Of a stretch of 64,000 nucleotides of DNA, positions 45,601 through 60,431 are shown in pieces. Below the pieces are notes generated by a model. The model was not told where the DNA came from, did not search any database, and worked only from the letters and a program-made list of their open reading frames with translations. This stretch comes from Pictodentalium vernedei. Its lineage: Eukaryota > Mollusca > Scaphopoda > Dentaliida > Dentaliidae. A program made the translations under genes and the position numbers. The stretch covers positions 147,506,285 to 147,570,284 of the forward strand of contig CM062293.1 in assembly GCA_031216915.1 (NCBI GenBank), written 5' to 3'. The first letter of the stretch is position 1. Every line of letters starts with the position of its first letter.

Positions 45601-48600
45601 AAAATATTGATGTCTGGCAGCTTGTAGAGGGTTAACAAGTGCTAACAGGAATATTTATTCATGCAACTTGTAATGTCACACCAAGAACTGTGAATGGCCA
45701 TTTTTTCTTTAAAATCTACAAGATGTTTTCAGAGAAATCCAGGGATAACTTGAATTTTAAGCTTTTGATGGGTATCATTGTTTGTCCAGTCCAAAACGGG
45801 TTAAGTGTTGTTTTTTGAATACTCTTATTACTTCCAAAAATAATTCTCAGTGAATTCTACTTCCACTTATTTTGATCTCTCCTCCCAACTTCGGGTGCTG
45901 TGGGTATGCAAACACTGCCCATTTTATCAACATTTTGATGGTTGAGAACCTGCATAGGGTTAACAAATGCTTACATGAATATTTCGTCCATGGAACTTGT
46001 AATATCACACTAAGATCTGAGAATGGCCATTTTTTCTTGAAAATCTACTAGATGTTTTTAGAGAAATCCTCCGATAACACAAAGTTTTAACCTTGTGGGG
46101 GGTATCGCTCTGTAACCAGCAGCACTAAACGGGTTAATTCTTGGTTTTGTGAATAACTTCATTACTTACAAAAATGATTGACGGTGAATTCCACTTCCAA
46201 TGAAGGAGGTTATGTTTATCTCGCAGGTACACATTTAGTGTTATGGTTGCCCAAGAACAGCCAATTTTCTCCAAATGTCTATGCTTGGCAGACTCTGGAG
46301 GGTTAACAAATGCTTACTGAAATATTTTGTTCACGCAACTTGTAATGTCACTCGAAGACCTGCAAATGGTCAATTGCTCTTGAAAATTGTTTTTTGAGAA
46401 ATCCACAGAAAACTGGAATTTTAAGCTTTTAAGGGGCATATCTCCTTAACTAGTCAAAAATGGGTTAAGACCACGATTTTTTAATACACTTACTACTTAC
46501 AAAAATGTTTCCCTGTCAGTTTTGCGTCCGGCAAAAGAAATTACGTTTCTCTAGTGCATTCCCATTTGGTGTTGTTGGTGTTCAAAAACAGACTATTTTT
46601 TCAAAATTTTGACATTTAGCAGTCCATGGAGGGTTAACAAATGCTTTCCGGGATAATTTATCCAATCAGCTGGTAATGTGACACCATGACCTATCAATGG
46701 GCATTTTCTCTTGAAAACCCTACCAGATGTTTGTAAAGAAATCCAGGGAAAACATAAATTTTTAAGCCTATGATGGGTATCACTATTAACAACCACAAAA
46801 TGGGTTAACGCTTGGTTTTGTGAATACCCTTATTACTTACAAAAATGGTCTTCGGTGAAATCCACTTCCAACAAAGGAGATTGTGTTTATTTCTCAGGTA
46901 CACGTTGGGTGATGTGGGTGCCTGAAAACAGCCCATTTCAACAAAATTATGATGCTTGGCAGCCTCTAGAGGGTTAATAAACGCTCACCGGAATATTTTG
47001 TCTATGCAACTTGTAATATCACACAAAGACCTGCGAGTAGTCAAGTTTTCTTGAAAACCTACAGGATGTTTTTAGAGAAATCCACAGAAAATGGGAATTT
47101 TAAGATTTTAAGGGGGTCTCTCTCTTTAGCCTGTCCAAAATGGGTTAAGACTTCGACTTTTGAATACCCTGACTACTTACAAGAATGTTTGCGTATAGAT
47201 TGTGCGCTCGATAAAAGAAGGCACGTTTCTTTGTGGCGAACCCATTGGGTGCTGTTGGCGTCCAAAAACAGCCCATTTTATCACAATTTTGACATTTAGC
47301 AGCCAGTGGAGGGTTAACAAATGCTCACCACAGTATTTTGTCCATGCAACTTCTATTGTCACAACAAGGCCTGGGAGTGACAAATTTTTCTTGAAAATCT
47401 ACAAGACTCGTTTAGAGAAATCCATAGAAAACATGAATTTTTTAGCTTTATAGGGGTATTGCTGTTTAACCAGCCCAAAACAGGTTAACGCTTGGTTTCT
47501 TGAACACCCTTATTACTAACAAAAATGATCTTCGGTGAATTCCACTCCCAAAAAAGGAAGTTATGTTTATCTCTCGTGTATTTTTTGGGTGCAGTGGGGG
47601 CCTGAAACTGGCCTATTTCATCAAAATTTCGATGTGTGGCAGCCTGTGGAGGGTTACCATATGCATCACCTGATATGTCGTGTATATCAAATGGCGTGAC
47701 ACAGACAGGTCTAGCAATGACGAATGTATAAAAAAATCTACAAGACATGTTTCGAGAAAGTGCCAATAAACCCCAATTTTGGCAGTTTCTTGCCAATTCT
47801 GACGAAATAAGGGTTAAATCGAAAATTCCGCTTTGGTACTTTTTTAGATTTTGTGCCCCTCTATGCGTGTGCAAAATTTCGTGAACATCGGTTCGAACAT
47901 GGCTTCTGAATCGTACGGACAAAATGTGTGAAAAAAAACAAACAAAAACACTAGACCTTATGATTCTGGAGAATCATGGCTTTTCCCGATGAGATTCCAT
48001 GATTTGTCATGACCCCACAGTGTCTGATAAATTGTTTTTAACTGACTCACTGAAGTTCCTTCATTGATGTTATGAGAAAGGTGAGTATAGTAGTCTCAAA
48101 TGACACAGTTTGATAAAAAAAATTGTTTAGGTAAAAACCATAATTAACGGTGGAGTGGGTTAATGTGAATATCGTCGTCCAACAAGTCAATGACCGACAA
48201 AAGGAGTTATGTTTCTTTGACACATACCCACTGAGTGCTGTGTCTATTTGAAAATGGTCCATTGTATCTCAAATGTATCCAAAATATTGACGTCTGGCAG
48301 CTTGTAGAGTGTTAACAAGTGCTAACAGGAATATTTATTCATGCAACTGTTGATGTCACACCACGAACTGTGAATGGTCATTTTTCTTTAAAATCTACAA
48401 GATATTTTCAGAGAAATCCAGGAAGAACATGAATTTTAAACTTTTGATGGGTATAATTGTTTATCCAGGCCAAAACGGGTTAAGTGTTGTTTTTTGAATA
48501 CTCTTATTACTTCCAAAAATAATTCTCAGTGAATTCTACTTCCACTTATTTTGATCTCTCCTCTCAACTTCGGGTGCTGTGGATACGCAAACACAGCCCA

Positions 48601-51600
48601 TTTTATCAACATTTTGATGTTTGTGAACCTGCATAGGGTTAACAAATGCTTAGAGGAATATTTTGTACATGCAACTTGTAATGTCACATTAAGATCTGAG
48701 CATGGGTATTTTTTTTTGAAAATATACGAGATGTTTTTAGAGAAATCCTCGGATAATATAAATTTTTAACCTTTTAATGGGTATGGATCTGTAACCAGCC
48801 CTAAACGGGTTAATGTTTGGTTTGATGAATACCTTCATTACTTACAAAAATGATCCCCTGGGAATTCCACTTCCAAAGAAGCAGGTTATGTTTATCTCGC
48901 AGGTACACTTTGCATGCTATGGGTGACCAAGAACAGTCCATTTTCTCAAAATTTCTATGCTTTGCAGCCTCTGGAGGGTTAACTAACGCTTACCGGAATA
49001 TTTTGTCTATGCAACTTGTAATGCCACTCCAAGACCTGCAAATGGTCAGTTTTTCTTGAATACTTACTAGATGTTTTGGAGAAATCCACAGAAAACTGGA
49101 ATTTTCAGCTTTTAAGGGCTACATCTTAACCAGGCGAAAATGGGTTAAGACCTCGATTTTTTGAATACCCTTACTACTTACTAAATTTTTCTCTATCAGT
49201 TTTACATCCGGTAAAAGAAGTTATGTATCTCTGTGGCATTCCCATTTGTTGTTGTTGGTGTCCAAAAACAGACTATTTTTTCAACATGTGGACATTTAGC
49301 ATCCTCGGAGGGTTAACAAATGCTTACTGGAATATTTTATCCATGCAACTGGTAATGTGACTCCAAGACCTATCAATGGCCATTTTCTGTTGAAAACTTA
49401 CAAGATGTTTGTAACGAAATCCACGGAAAACATTATTTTTTTAGCTTTTGATGGGTATCGCTATTAACCACCCCAAAAGGGGTTAACGCTTGGGTTTTTG
49501 AATACCCTTATTACTTACAAAAATGGTCCTCAGTGAATTCCACTTCCATCAAAGGAGATTATGTGTAACTCTCGGACATACATTGCGTGCTCTGTGTGTC
49601 CGAAAACAGCCCATTTCAACAAAATTATGATGCTTGGCATGCTGTAGAGGGTTAATAAACGCTCAGCGGAATATTTTGTCCGTGCAACTTGTAATGTCAC
49701 TCAAAGACCTGCGAGTAGTCAATTTTTTTTGAAAACCTATGGAATGTATTTAGAGAAATCCACAGAAAATGGAAATTTTTAGATTTTAAGGGGTCTCTCT
49801 CTTTAGCCTGCCCAAAATGGGTTAAGAGTTCGACTTTTTTAAATACCCTGACTACTTACAAAAATGTTTCCGTATAGATTGTGCGCTCGATAAAAGAAAG
49901 CACTTGTCTTTGTGTCGTACCCATTGGGTGCTGTTGGCGTCCAAAAACAGCCCATTTTATCACAATTTTGACATTTAGCAGCCCGTGGAGGGTTAACAAA
50001 TGCTCATCGCAGTATTTTGTCCATGCAGCTTCTATTGTCACACCAAGGCCTGGGAGTGACAAATTTTTCTTGAAAATCTACAAGACTCGTTTAGAGAAAT
50101 CCACGGAAAACATAATTTTTTAAGCTTTTTGGGGGTATTGCTGTTTAATCAGCCCAAAAAGGGTTAACGCTTAGTTTTATAAACACCCTTATCACTGACA
50201 AAAATGATCCTCGGTGAATGTCACTTCCAATAAAGGAAGTTATGTTTATCTCTCGTGTATCGTTTGGGTGCTGTGGGGACTCAGAAACAGCCCATTTCAT
50301 CAAACTTTTGACGTTTGGCAGCCTGTGAAGGGTTACTGTATGCATTGCCTGATACGTCTTGTGTATCAATGGTCGTATCACAGGCAGGTCTAGCAATGAT
50401 GAATGTTTAAAAAAAATCTACAAGACATGTTTCGAGAAAGTGCCAATAAACCCCAATTTTGACAGTTTTTTACTAATTCTGACGAAATAAGGGTTAAATC
50501 GAAAATTCCGCTTAGGTACATTTTTAGATTTTTTGCCCCTCTATGCGTGTGCCAAATTGTGTGAAAATCGGTTCGAAAATGGCTTCTGAATCGTACGGAC
50601 AAAAATGTGCGGACCCCCCCCCCCCAAAAAAAAAAAAAAATAATAATAATCCGTACAAAAACAATAGTCTTTTCCAGAGGGAAAAGCCTAAAAAAAAAAT
50701 AATAATAATAATCCGTAGAAAAACAATAGTCTTTTCCAGAGGGAAAAGCCTAACTAGACTTTATGATTCTGGAGAATCATGGCTTTTCCCGATGAGATTC
50801 CATGATTTTTCATGACCCCACAGTGTCTGATGAATTATTTTTAACTGTCTCACTGAAGTTCCTTCATTGTTATGAGAAAGGTGAGTATAGTAGTCTCAAA
50901 TGACTCAGTTTGATAAAAAAAAATTGTTTAGGTAAAAACCATCATTAACGGTGGAGTGGGTTAATGTCAATACCGTCGTCCAACAAGTTAATGACCAACA
51001 AAAGGAGTTATGTTTGTTTGACACATACCCATGTAGAGCTGTGGCTATTTAAAAATGGTCCATTTTATCTCAAATGCATCCAAAATATTGATGTCTGGTA
51101 GCTTGTAGAGGGTTAACAAGTGCTAACAGGAATATTCATTCAAGCAACTTGTAATGTCACACCAAGAACTGCGAATGGCCATTTTTTCTTTAAAATCTAT
51201 AAGAAGTTTTCAGAGAAATCCAGGGAGAACATGAATTTTAAGCTTTTGATGGGTATCATTGTTTATCCAGCCCAAAACTGGTTAAGTGTTGTTTTTGAAT
51301 ACTCTTATTACTTCCAAAAATAATTCTCAGTGAATTCTACTTCCACTTATTTTGATCTCTCGTCTCAAATTCGGGTGCTGTGGGTATGCAAACACAGCCT
51401 ATTTTATCAACATTTTGATGTTTGATAACCTGCATAGGGTTAACAAATGCTTACAGGAATATTTTGTACATGTCGCACTAAGATCTGAGAATGGCAATTT
51501 TTTCCTGAAAATCTACGGGATGTTTTTAAAGAAATCCTCAGATAACACAAATTTTTAACCTTTTGAGGGGTATCTCTCTGTAACCAGCTCTAAAGGGTTA

Positions 51601-54600
51601 ATGCTTGGTTTCATGAATATCTTCATTACTTACAAAAATGATCAACAGTGAATTCCACTTCCAATGAAGGAGGTTATGTTTAACTCTTAGGTACACATTT
51701 GGTGTTATGGTTGCCCAAGAACAGCCCATTTTCTCCAAATGTCTATGCTTGGCAGCCTCTGGAGGGTTAACAATGCTTACTGAAACATTTTGTTCATGCA
51801 ACTTGTAATGTCACTCGAAGACCTGCGAATGGTCAATTGCTCTTGAAAATTGTTTTTGAGAAATCCACAGAAAACTGGAATTTTAAGCTTTTGAGGGGTA
51901 TATTTCCTTAACCAGTCAAAAATGGGTTAAGACCTCGATTTTTGAATACATTTACGGTAAATTTACATTCCGGTAAAAGAAGTTACGTTTCTCTGTTGTA
52001 TTCCCATTTGATGTTGTTGTTGTTCAAAAACAGACTTTTTTTTTCAAACTTTTGACATTTAACAGCCCATCGAGGGTTAACAAATGCTTAAAGGAATAAT
52101 TTATCCAATCAACTGGTAATGTGACACCATGACCTATCAATGGCCATTTTCTCTTGAAAACCCTACCAGATGTTTGTAAAGAAATCCAGGGAAAACATAA
52201 ATTTTTAAGCCTTTGAGGGTATCACTATTAACAACCACAAAATGGGTTAACGCTTGTTTTTTTTAATACCCTTATTACTTACAAAAATGGTCTTCAGTGA
52301 ATTCCACTTCCAACAAAGGAGATTATGTTTATTTCTCAGGTACACGATGGGTGATGTGCGTGCCTGAAAACAGCCCATTTCAACAAAATTACGATGCTTG
52401 GCAGTCTCTAGAGGGTTAACAAACGCTCACCGGAATATTTTGTCCATGCAACTTGTAATATCACACAAAGACCTGCGAGTAGTCAAGTTTTCTTGAAAAC
52501 CTACAGGATGTTTTTAGAGAAATCCACAGAAAATGGGAATTTTAAGATTTTAAGGGGTCTCTCTCTTTAGCCTGTCCAAAATGGGTTAAGGCTTCGACTT
52601 TTGAATACCCTTACTACTTACAAAAATGTTTCGTATATATCGTGCGCTCGATAAAAGAAGGCACTATTTTTTGTGGCGTACCCATTGGGTGCTGTTGGCG
52701 TCCAAAAACAGCCCATTTTATCACAATTTTGACATTTAGCAGCCCGTGGAGGGTTAACAAATGCTCACTGCAGTATTTTGTCCATGCAACTTCTATTGTC
52801 ACACCAAGGCCTGGGAGTGACAAATTTTTCTTGAAAATCTACAAGACTCTTTTAGAGAAATCCACGGAAAACACGAATTTGTTAGCTTTATGGGGGTATT
52901 GCTGTTTAACCAGCCCAAAACAGGTTACCGCTTGGTGTTGTGAACACCCTCATTACTGACAGAAATGATCCTCGGTGAATTCCACTCCCAATAAAGGAAG
53001 TTGTGTTTATCTCTCGTGTATTGTTTGGGTGCAGTGGGGGCCTGAAACCGGCCTATTTCATCAAAATTTCGATGTTTGGCAGCCTGTGGAGGGTTACCAT
53101 ATGCATCGCCTGATATGTCGTGTGTATCAAAGGGCGTGCCACAGACAGGTCTAGCAATGACCAATGTATAAAAAAAATCTACAAGACGTGTTTCGAGAAA
53201 GTACCGATAAACCCCAATTTTGGCAGTTTTTTGCCAATTCTGACGAAATAAGGGTTAAATCGAAAATTCCGCTTTGGTATATTTTTAGATTTTGTGCCCC
53301 TCTATGCGTGTGCAAAATTTCGTGAAAATCGGTCCGAAAATGGCTTCGGAATCGTGCGGACAAAATGTGTGGGAAAAAAACCCCCAAAACTAGACTTTAT
53401 GATTCCGGAGAATCATGGCTTTTCCCGATGAGATTCCAGGATTTTTCATGACCCCATGTCTGATGAATTGTTTTTAACTGTCTCACTGAAGTTCCTTAAT
53501 TGATGTTGTGAGAAAGGTGAGTATAGTAGTCTCAAATGACACAGTTTGATAAAAAATTATTTAGGTAAAAACCATAATTAACGGTGGAGGGGGTTAATGT
53601 CAATATCGTCGCCAACAAGTCAATGACCGACGAAAGGAGTGTTTGTTTGACACATACCCACTGAGTGCTGTGTCAATTTAACAATGGTCCATTTTATCTC
53701 AAATGTATCCAAAATATTGATGTCTGGCAGCTTGTAGAGGGCTAACAAGTGCTAACAGGAATATTTATTCATGCAACTTGTAATGTCACACCAAGAACTG
53801 TGAATGGCCATTTTTTCTTTAAAATCTACAAGATGTTTTCAGAGAAATCCAGGGATAACTTGAATTTTAAGCTTTTGATGGGTATCATTGTTTGTCCAGT
53901 CCAAAACGTGTTAAATGTTGTTTTTTGAATACTCTTATTACTTCCAAAAATAATTCTCAGTGAATTCTACTTCCACTTATTTTGATCTCTCCTCCCAACT
54001 TCGGGTGCTGTGGGTATGCAAACACAGCCCATTTTATCAACATTTTGATGTTTGAGAACCTGCATAGGGTTAACAAATGCTTACATGAATATTTCGTCCA
54101 TGGAACTTGTAATATCACACTAAGATCTGAGAATGGCCATTTTTTCTTGAAAATCTACTAGATGTTTTAGAGAAATCCTCCGATAACACAAAGTTTTAAC
54201 CTTGTGGGGGGTATTGCTCTGTAACCAGCACTAAACGGGTTAATTCTTGGTTTTGTGAATAACTTCATTACTTACAAAAATGATTGACGGTGAATTCCAC
54301 TTCCAATGAAGGAGGTTATGTTTATCTCGCAGGTACACATTTAGTGTTATGGTTGCCCAAGAACAGCCAATTTTCTCCAAATGTCTATGCTTGGCAGACT
54401 CTGGAGGGTTAACAAATGCTTACTGAAATATTTTGTTCACGCAACTTGTAATGTCACTCGAAGACCTGCAAATGGTCAATTGCTCTTGAAAATTGTTTTT
54501 TGAGAAATCCACAGAAAACTGGAATTTTAAGCTTTTAAGGGGCATATCTCCTTAACTAGTCAAAAATGGGTTAAGACCTCGATTTTTTAATACACTTACT

Positions 54601-57600
54601 ACTTACAAAAATGTTTCCCTGTCAGTTTTGCGTCCGGCAAAAGAAATTACGTTTCTCTGTTGCATTCCCATTTGGTGTTGTTGGTGTTCAAAAACAGACT
54701 ATTTTTTCAAAATTTTGACATTTAGCAGCCCATGGAGGGTTAACAAATGCTTTCCGGGATAATTTATCCAATCAGCTGGTAATGTGACACCATGACCTAT
54801 CAATGGGCATTTTCTCTTGAAAACCCTACCAGATGTTTGTAAAGAAATCCAGGGAAAACATAAATTTTTAAGCCTATGATGGGTATCACTATTAACAACC
54901 ACAAAATGGGTTAACGCTTGGTTTTGTGAATACCCTTATTACTTACAAAAATGGTCTTCGGTGAAATCCACTTCCAACAAAGGAGATTGTGTTTATTTCT
55001 CAGGTACACGTTGGGTGATGTGGGTGCCTGAAAATAGCCCATTTCAACAAAACTATGATGCTTGGCAGCCTCTAGAGGGTTAATAAACGCTCACCGGAAT
55101 ATTTTGTCCATGCAACTTGTAATATCACACAAAGACCTGCGAGTAGTCAAGTTTTCTTGAAAACCTACAGGATGTTTTTAGAGAAATCCACAGAAAATGG
55201 GAATTTTAAGATTTTAAGGGGTCTCTCTCTTTAGCCTGTCCAAAATGGGTTAAGACTTCGACTTTTGAATACCCTTACTACTTACAAGAATGTTTGCGTA
55301 TAGATTGTGCGCTCGATAAAAGAAGGCACGTTTCTTTGTGGCGAACCCATTGGGTGCTGTTGGCGTCCAAAAACAGCCCATTTTATCACAATTTTGACAT
55401 TTAGCAGCCAGTGGAGGGTTAACAAATGCTCACCGCAGTATTTTGTCCATGCAACTTCTATTGTCACAACAAGGCCTGGGAGTGACAAATTTTTCTTGAA
55501 AATCTACAAGACTCGTTTAGAGAAATCCATAGAAAACATGAATTTTTTAGCTTTATGGGGGTATTGCTGTTTAACCAGCCCAAAACAGGTTAACGCTTGG
55601 TTTCTTGAACACCCTTATTACTAACAAAAATGATCTTCGGTGAATTCCACTCCCAAAAAAGGAAGTTATGTTTATCTCTCGTGTATTGTTTGGGTGCAGT
55701 GGGGGCCTGAAACTGGCCTATTTCATCAAAATTTCGATGTGTGGCAGCCTGTGGAGGGTTACCATATGCATCACCTGATATGTCGTGTATATCAAATGGC
55801 GTGACACAGACAGGTCTAGCAATGACGAATGTATAAAAAAAATCTACAAGACGTGTTTCGAGAAAGTGCCAATAAACCCCAATTTTGGCAGTTTTTTGCC
55901 AATTCTGACGAAATATGGGTTAAATCGAAAATTCCGCTTTTGGTACTTTTTTAGATTTTGTGCCCCTCTATGCGTGTGCAAAATTTCGTGAACATCGGTT
56001 CGAACATGGCTTCTGAATCGTACGGACAAAATGTGTGAAAAAAAAACAACAAAAAAACTAGACCTTATGATTCTGGAGAATCATGGCTTTTCCCGATGAG
56101 ATTCCATGATTTGTCATGACCCCACAGTGTCTGATAAATTGTTTTTAACTGACTCACTGAAGTTCCTTCATTGATGTTATGAGAAAGGTGAGTATAGTAG
56201 TCTCAAATGACACAGTTTGATAACAAAAATTGTTTAGGTAAAAACCATAATTAACGGTGGAGTGGGTTAATGTGAATATCGTCGTCCAACAAGTCAATGA
56301 CCGACAAAAGGAGTTATGTTTCTTTGACAAATACCCACTGAGTGCTGTGTCTATTTGAAAATGGTCCATTGTATCTCAAATCTATCCAAAATATTGACAT
56401 CTGGCAGCTTGTAGAGTGTTAACAAGTGCTAACAGGAATATTTATTCATGCAACTGTTGATGTCACACCACGAACTGTGAATGGTCATTTTTCTTTAAAA
56501 TCTACAAGATATTTTCAGAGAAATCCAGGAAGAACATGAATTTTAAGCTTTTGATGGGTATAATTGTTTATCCAGCCCAAAACGGGTTAAGTGTTGTTTT
56601 TTGAATACTCTTATTACTTCCAAAAATAATTCTCAGTGAATTCTACTTCCATTTATTTTGATCTCTCCTCTCAACTTCGGGTGCTGTGGATACGCAAACA
56701 CAGCCCATTTTATCAACATTTTGATGTTTGTGAACCTGCATAGGGTTAACAAATGCTTAGAGGAATATTTTGTACATGCAACTTGTAATGTCACATTAAG
56801 ATCTGAGCATGGCCATTTTTTCTTGAAAATATATGAGATGTTTTTAGAGAAATCCTCGGATAATATAAATTTTTAACCTTTTAATGGGTATGGATCTGTA
56901 ACCAGCCCTAAACGGGTTAATGTTTGGTTTGATGAATACCTTCATTACTTACAAAAATGATCCCCTGGGAATTCCACTTCCAAAGAAGGAGGTTATGTTT
57001 ATCTCGCAGGTACACATTGCGTGCAATGGGTGACCAAGAACAGTCCATTTTCTCAAAATTTCTATGCTTTGCAGCCTCTGGAGGGTTAACTAACGCTTAT
57101 CGGAATATTTTGTCTATGCAACTTGTAATGCCACTCCAAGACCTGCAAATGGTCAATTTTTCTTGAATACTTACTAGATGTTTTGGAGAAATCCACAGAA
57201 AACTGGAATTTTCAGCCTTTAAGGGCTACATCTTAACCAGGCGAAAATGGGTTAAGACCTTGATTTTTTGAATACCCTTACTACTTACTAAATTTTTCTC
57301 TATCAGTTTTACATCTGGTAAAAGAAGTTATGTATCTCTGTGGCATTCCCATTTGTTGTTGTTGGTGTCCAAAAACAGACTATTTTTTCAACATGTTGAC
57401 ATTTAGCATCCATGGAGGGTTAACAAATGCTTACTGGAATATTTTATCCATGCAACCGGTAATGTGACTCCAAGACCTATCAATGGCCATTTTCTGTTGA
57501 AAACTTACAAGATGTTTGTAACGAAATCCACGGAAAACATGATTTTTTTAGCTTTTGATGGGTATCGCTATTAACCACCCCAAAAGGGGTTAACGCTTGG

Positions 57601-58900
57601 GTTTTTGAATACCCTTATTACTTACAAAAAAATGGTCCTCAGTGAATTCCACTTCCATCAAAGGAGATTATGTGTAACTCTCGGACATACATTGCGTGCT
57701 CTGTGTGTCCGAAAACAGCCCATTTCAACAAAATTATGATGCTTGGCATGCTGTAGAGGGTTAATAAACGCTCAGCGGAATATTTTGTCCGTGCAACTTG
57801 TAATGTCACTCAAAGACCTGCGAGTAGTCAATTTTTCTTGAAAACCTATGGAATGTATTTAGAGAAATCCACAGAAAATGGAAATTTTTAGATTTTAAGT
57901 GGTCTCTCTCTTTAGCCTGCCCAAAATGGGTTAAGAGTTCGACTTTTTTAAATACCCTGACTACTTACAAAAATGTTTCCGTATAGATTGTGCGCTCGAT
58001 AAAAGAAAGCACTTGTCTTTGTGTCGTACCCATTGGGTGCTGTTGGCGTCCAAAAACAGCCCATTTTATCACAATTTTGACATTTAGCAGCCCGTGGAGG
58101 GTTAACAAATGCTCATCGCAGTATTTTGTCCATGCAGCTTCTATTGTCACACCAAGGCCTGGGAGTGACAAATTTTTCTTAAAAATTTACAAGACTCGTT
58201 TAGAGAAATCCACGGAAAACATAATTTTTTAAGCTTTTTGGGGGTATTGCAGTTTAATCAGCAAAAATGGGTTAACGCTTAGTTTTATAAACACCCTTAT
58301 CACTGACAAAAATGATCCTCGGTGAATGTCACTTCCAATAAAGGAAGTTATGTTTATCTCTCGTGTATCGTTTGGGTGCTGTGGGGACTCAAACAGCCCA
58401 TTTCATCAAAATTTTGATGTTTGGCAGCCTGTGGAGGGTTACCGTATGCATTGCCTGATACGTCTTGTGTATCAATGGTCGTATCACAGGCAGGTCTAGC
58501 AATGATGAATGTTTAAAAAAAATCTACAAGACGTGTTTCGAGAAAGTGCCAATAAACCCCAATTTTGACAGTTTTTTACTAATTCTGACGAAATAAGGGT
58601 TAAATCGAAAATTCCGCACAGGTACATTTTTAGATTTTGTGCTCCTCTATGAGTGTGCAAAATTTTGTAGCAATCGGTTTGAAAATGGCTTCTGAATCGT
58701 GTGGACAAAATGTGTGGAAAAAAAACAAAAAACAAAAAAAAAATAATAATCCGTAGAAAAACAATAGTCTTTTCCAGAGGGAAAAGCCTAAAAATAATAA
58801 TCGGTAGAAAAACAATAGTCTTTTCCAGAGGGAAAAGCCTAAAAAAAAAAAATAATAATCCGTAGAAAAACAATAGTCTTTTCCAGAGGAAAAAGCCTAA
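42642..58900. repeat. Tandem pair of 8.11-kb higher-order units
   Basis: 42642-50754 and 50755-58900 are near-identical copies (offset 8107-8113 bp). They share the same order of three unequal blocks and the same private variants, such as the C tract plus AATAATAATCCGTA spacer. By eye they differ by only a few substitutions or indels per hundred bases. The partial material at 40055-42641 is less regular and includes a short 817-bp block. Confidence 0.9.
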
Positions 58901-58908
58901 TAAATTAA

Positions 58909-59549
58909 GGACCTGCGAATTGCCGATTATTATCGAATCGAATTAGTGAAAACGAATCGAATTTCGAATCGAACTTCCAATCGAATTTCGAATCTAATCA
59001 CAGATAATGGATACGTCATCAAAAGAAGTTATTTTCTAAAATAATATCTCCGATTAATAAAAGACACACAGATATGTGGAGTGCATGTTTCTCCTTACCA
59101 TTTCGCACGCTATAAATTGAGATATAAACCAATATACTAGTTATTGACTGAAATCATTCAAATTGTTGAATTTGTAGCGACGAAACAGCAGCAATAAACA
59201 TTTTAATCGAACCTGGCTGATAGAGCTGATACCTGACTTTTATCACATATTTACTTGGAAAAAAACAGGTCATAATTCACAATGAGTTGAAATGAACAGT
59301 TGTAGCGGTAATAGTGCTCGTGGCCATGTAGCTACAACTGCGCTACAAACACTGTTACCGCTACAAGTCAGTTACTTTTCTACTCAGAATAATGCTTAAT
59401 ATAACACAATGTGATCAATTCCAATCTGTAAACATTCATGGTTATGGTCCAAGTATATTCGAAAATATTCGAATTTCCCATTTCGAATCAAATCGAATAT
59501 TGACTTTCGAATCGAATTTCTAATCGAATTTCTAATTTTCGCAGGAGCC
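58909..59549. mobile_element. MITE rich in TCGAAT motifs
   Basis: Left GGACCTGCGAA and right TTCGCAGGAGCC are inverted ends. Subterminal runs of ATCGAATCGAATT occur on both sides (58930-59000 and 59470-59540). The centre has a hairpin (TTGTAGCGGTAATAGTG at 59300 and CACTGTTACCGCTACAA at 59350). No coding region. It directly follows the end of the satellite array. Confidence 0.65.
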
Positions 59550-60396
59550 TACAATAAATAAAAATCTCCCAATGCAGGGTTTTATCAGGCAGAGGATGGG
59601 TAAGAAATTATGAAATACAAAGTTCGGCAGAGTCCTTGCTTGTGCAAAGAAAGTATACAAGGTCTGGATTAGTGTGCTGAGCAAAATCTCTTGCTTACCA
59701 GACAAAAATATACACAGATCAGAAAGTGCAATAAAGACCGACTCACTATATCGGTACAGTTCCACATCCAGGGAGAAATCAAGTAATAATAAATTATTTT
59801 TATAACCACGACCTGCATGTTAAAAGCACCCAGAGTGTCGGGCATATCTGCCTCGCTGGTTTGTATTGGTTAGCACGGTCATAAAATTCTAATAAATTCC
59901 CTGTCATGTTAGTATTTTATCAATGGAAAGTATGTTTGTAGCGTATATGTCTTTGATAAAATCAATTAGGTTTATGATCCGAATAGTTGGGCGATATGAC
60001 CGAACCGTCGGGCAGCGATGTTGTATGCCTCCCCCCTCCCCACCCCACCTCCTTAAGAAAATAATAGTTACGGCTCTGCCAAAAAATAATACGATATTCT
60101 GCATAGCCTACCTCCCTCCAGCGACACACAATACTCTCCCCATGCAATCCACCAACGCATAAGATGCATATGTATGTGCACAGCCTTGGAAAACAGAATT
60201 TTTCCTCTGATGTCATACCTTCATACTGAGTTGTTAATCGTTGTCAAATCATTGTCATTATAGGTATGTTCCGTTTATCTGAGCTGCAAGATTTAAAATA
60301 AAGAGAACATGAGAAGGTTTGCATTGGACGATCTTTACTCTAGAATAAGGTTTGCCAGTTTAAGGTTTGACTTTGAGCATGGATACGAATATTGAC

Positions 60397-60431
60397 GGGG
60401 GGGGGGGGGGGGTGGCGGGGGGGGGGGGGGG
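60397..60431. repeat. G homopolymer tract
   Basis: Two G runs of 16 and 18 bases separated by TGGC. Other G/C runs of 12 bases or more in the window lie at 188, 1516, 3506, 16081, 23829, 42498 and 50614. Confidence 0.95.

Larger units (their letters stand above)
40055..58900. repeat. Satellite array: 335-bp monomers in 2.6-2.8-kb blocks and 8.11-kb units
   Basis: Monomers of roughly 310-345 bp carry GGAGGGTTAACAAATGCT, GCAACTTGTAATGTCAC, GAGAAATCCACAGAAAA and GTGAATTCCACTTCCAA. About seven such monomers plus a distinct spacer of about 300 bp (AAATTTCGTGAAAATCGGTT, then TAGACTTTATGATTCTGGAG) make a block. The spacer mark occurs at 41825, 42642, 45281, 47952, 50755, 53391 and 56059, giving block lengths 2639, 2671, 2803, 2636 and 2668. 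Short open frames recur once per monomer on either strand with stops and drift, so I do not annotate them. The left edge cuts the viral polymerase; the right edge meets a MITE. Confidence 0.95.

Noticed and set aside
41065-58171. Recurring 65-85-codon frames in the satellite, for example one starting MSLPGLGVTIEAAWTKY
   Set aside because: They recur once per repeat monomer, drift in length and frame with each copy, occur on both strands, and have no domain. They are by-products of the repeat.
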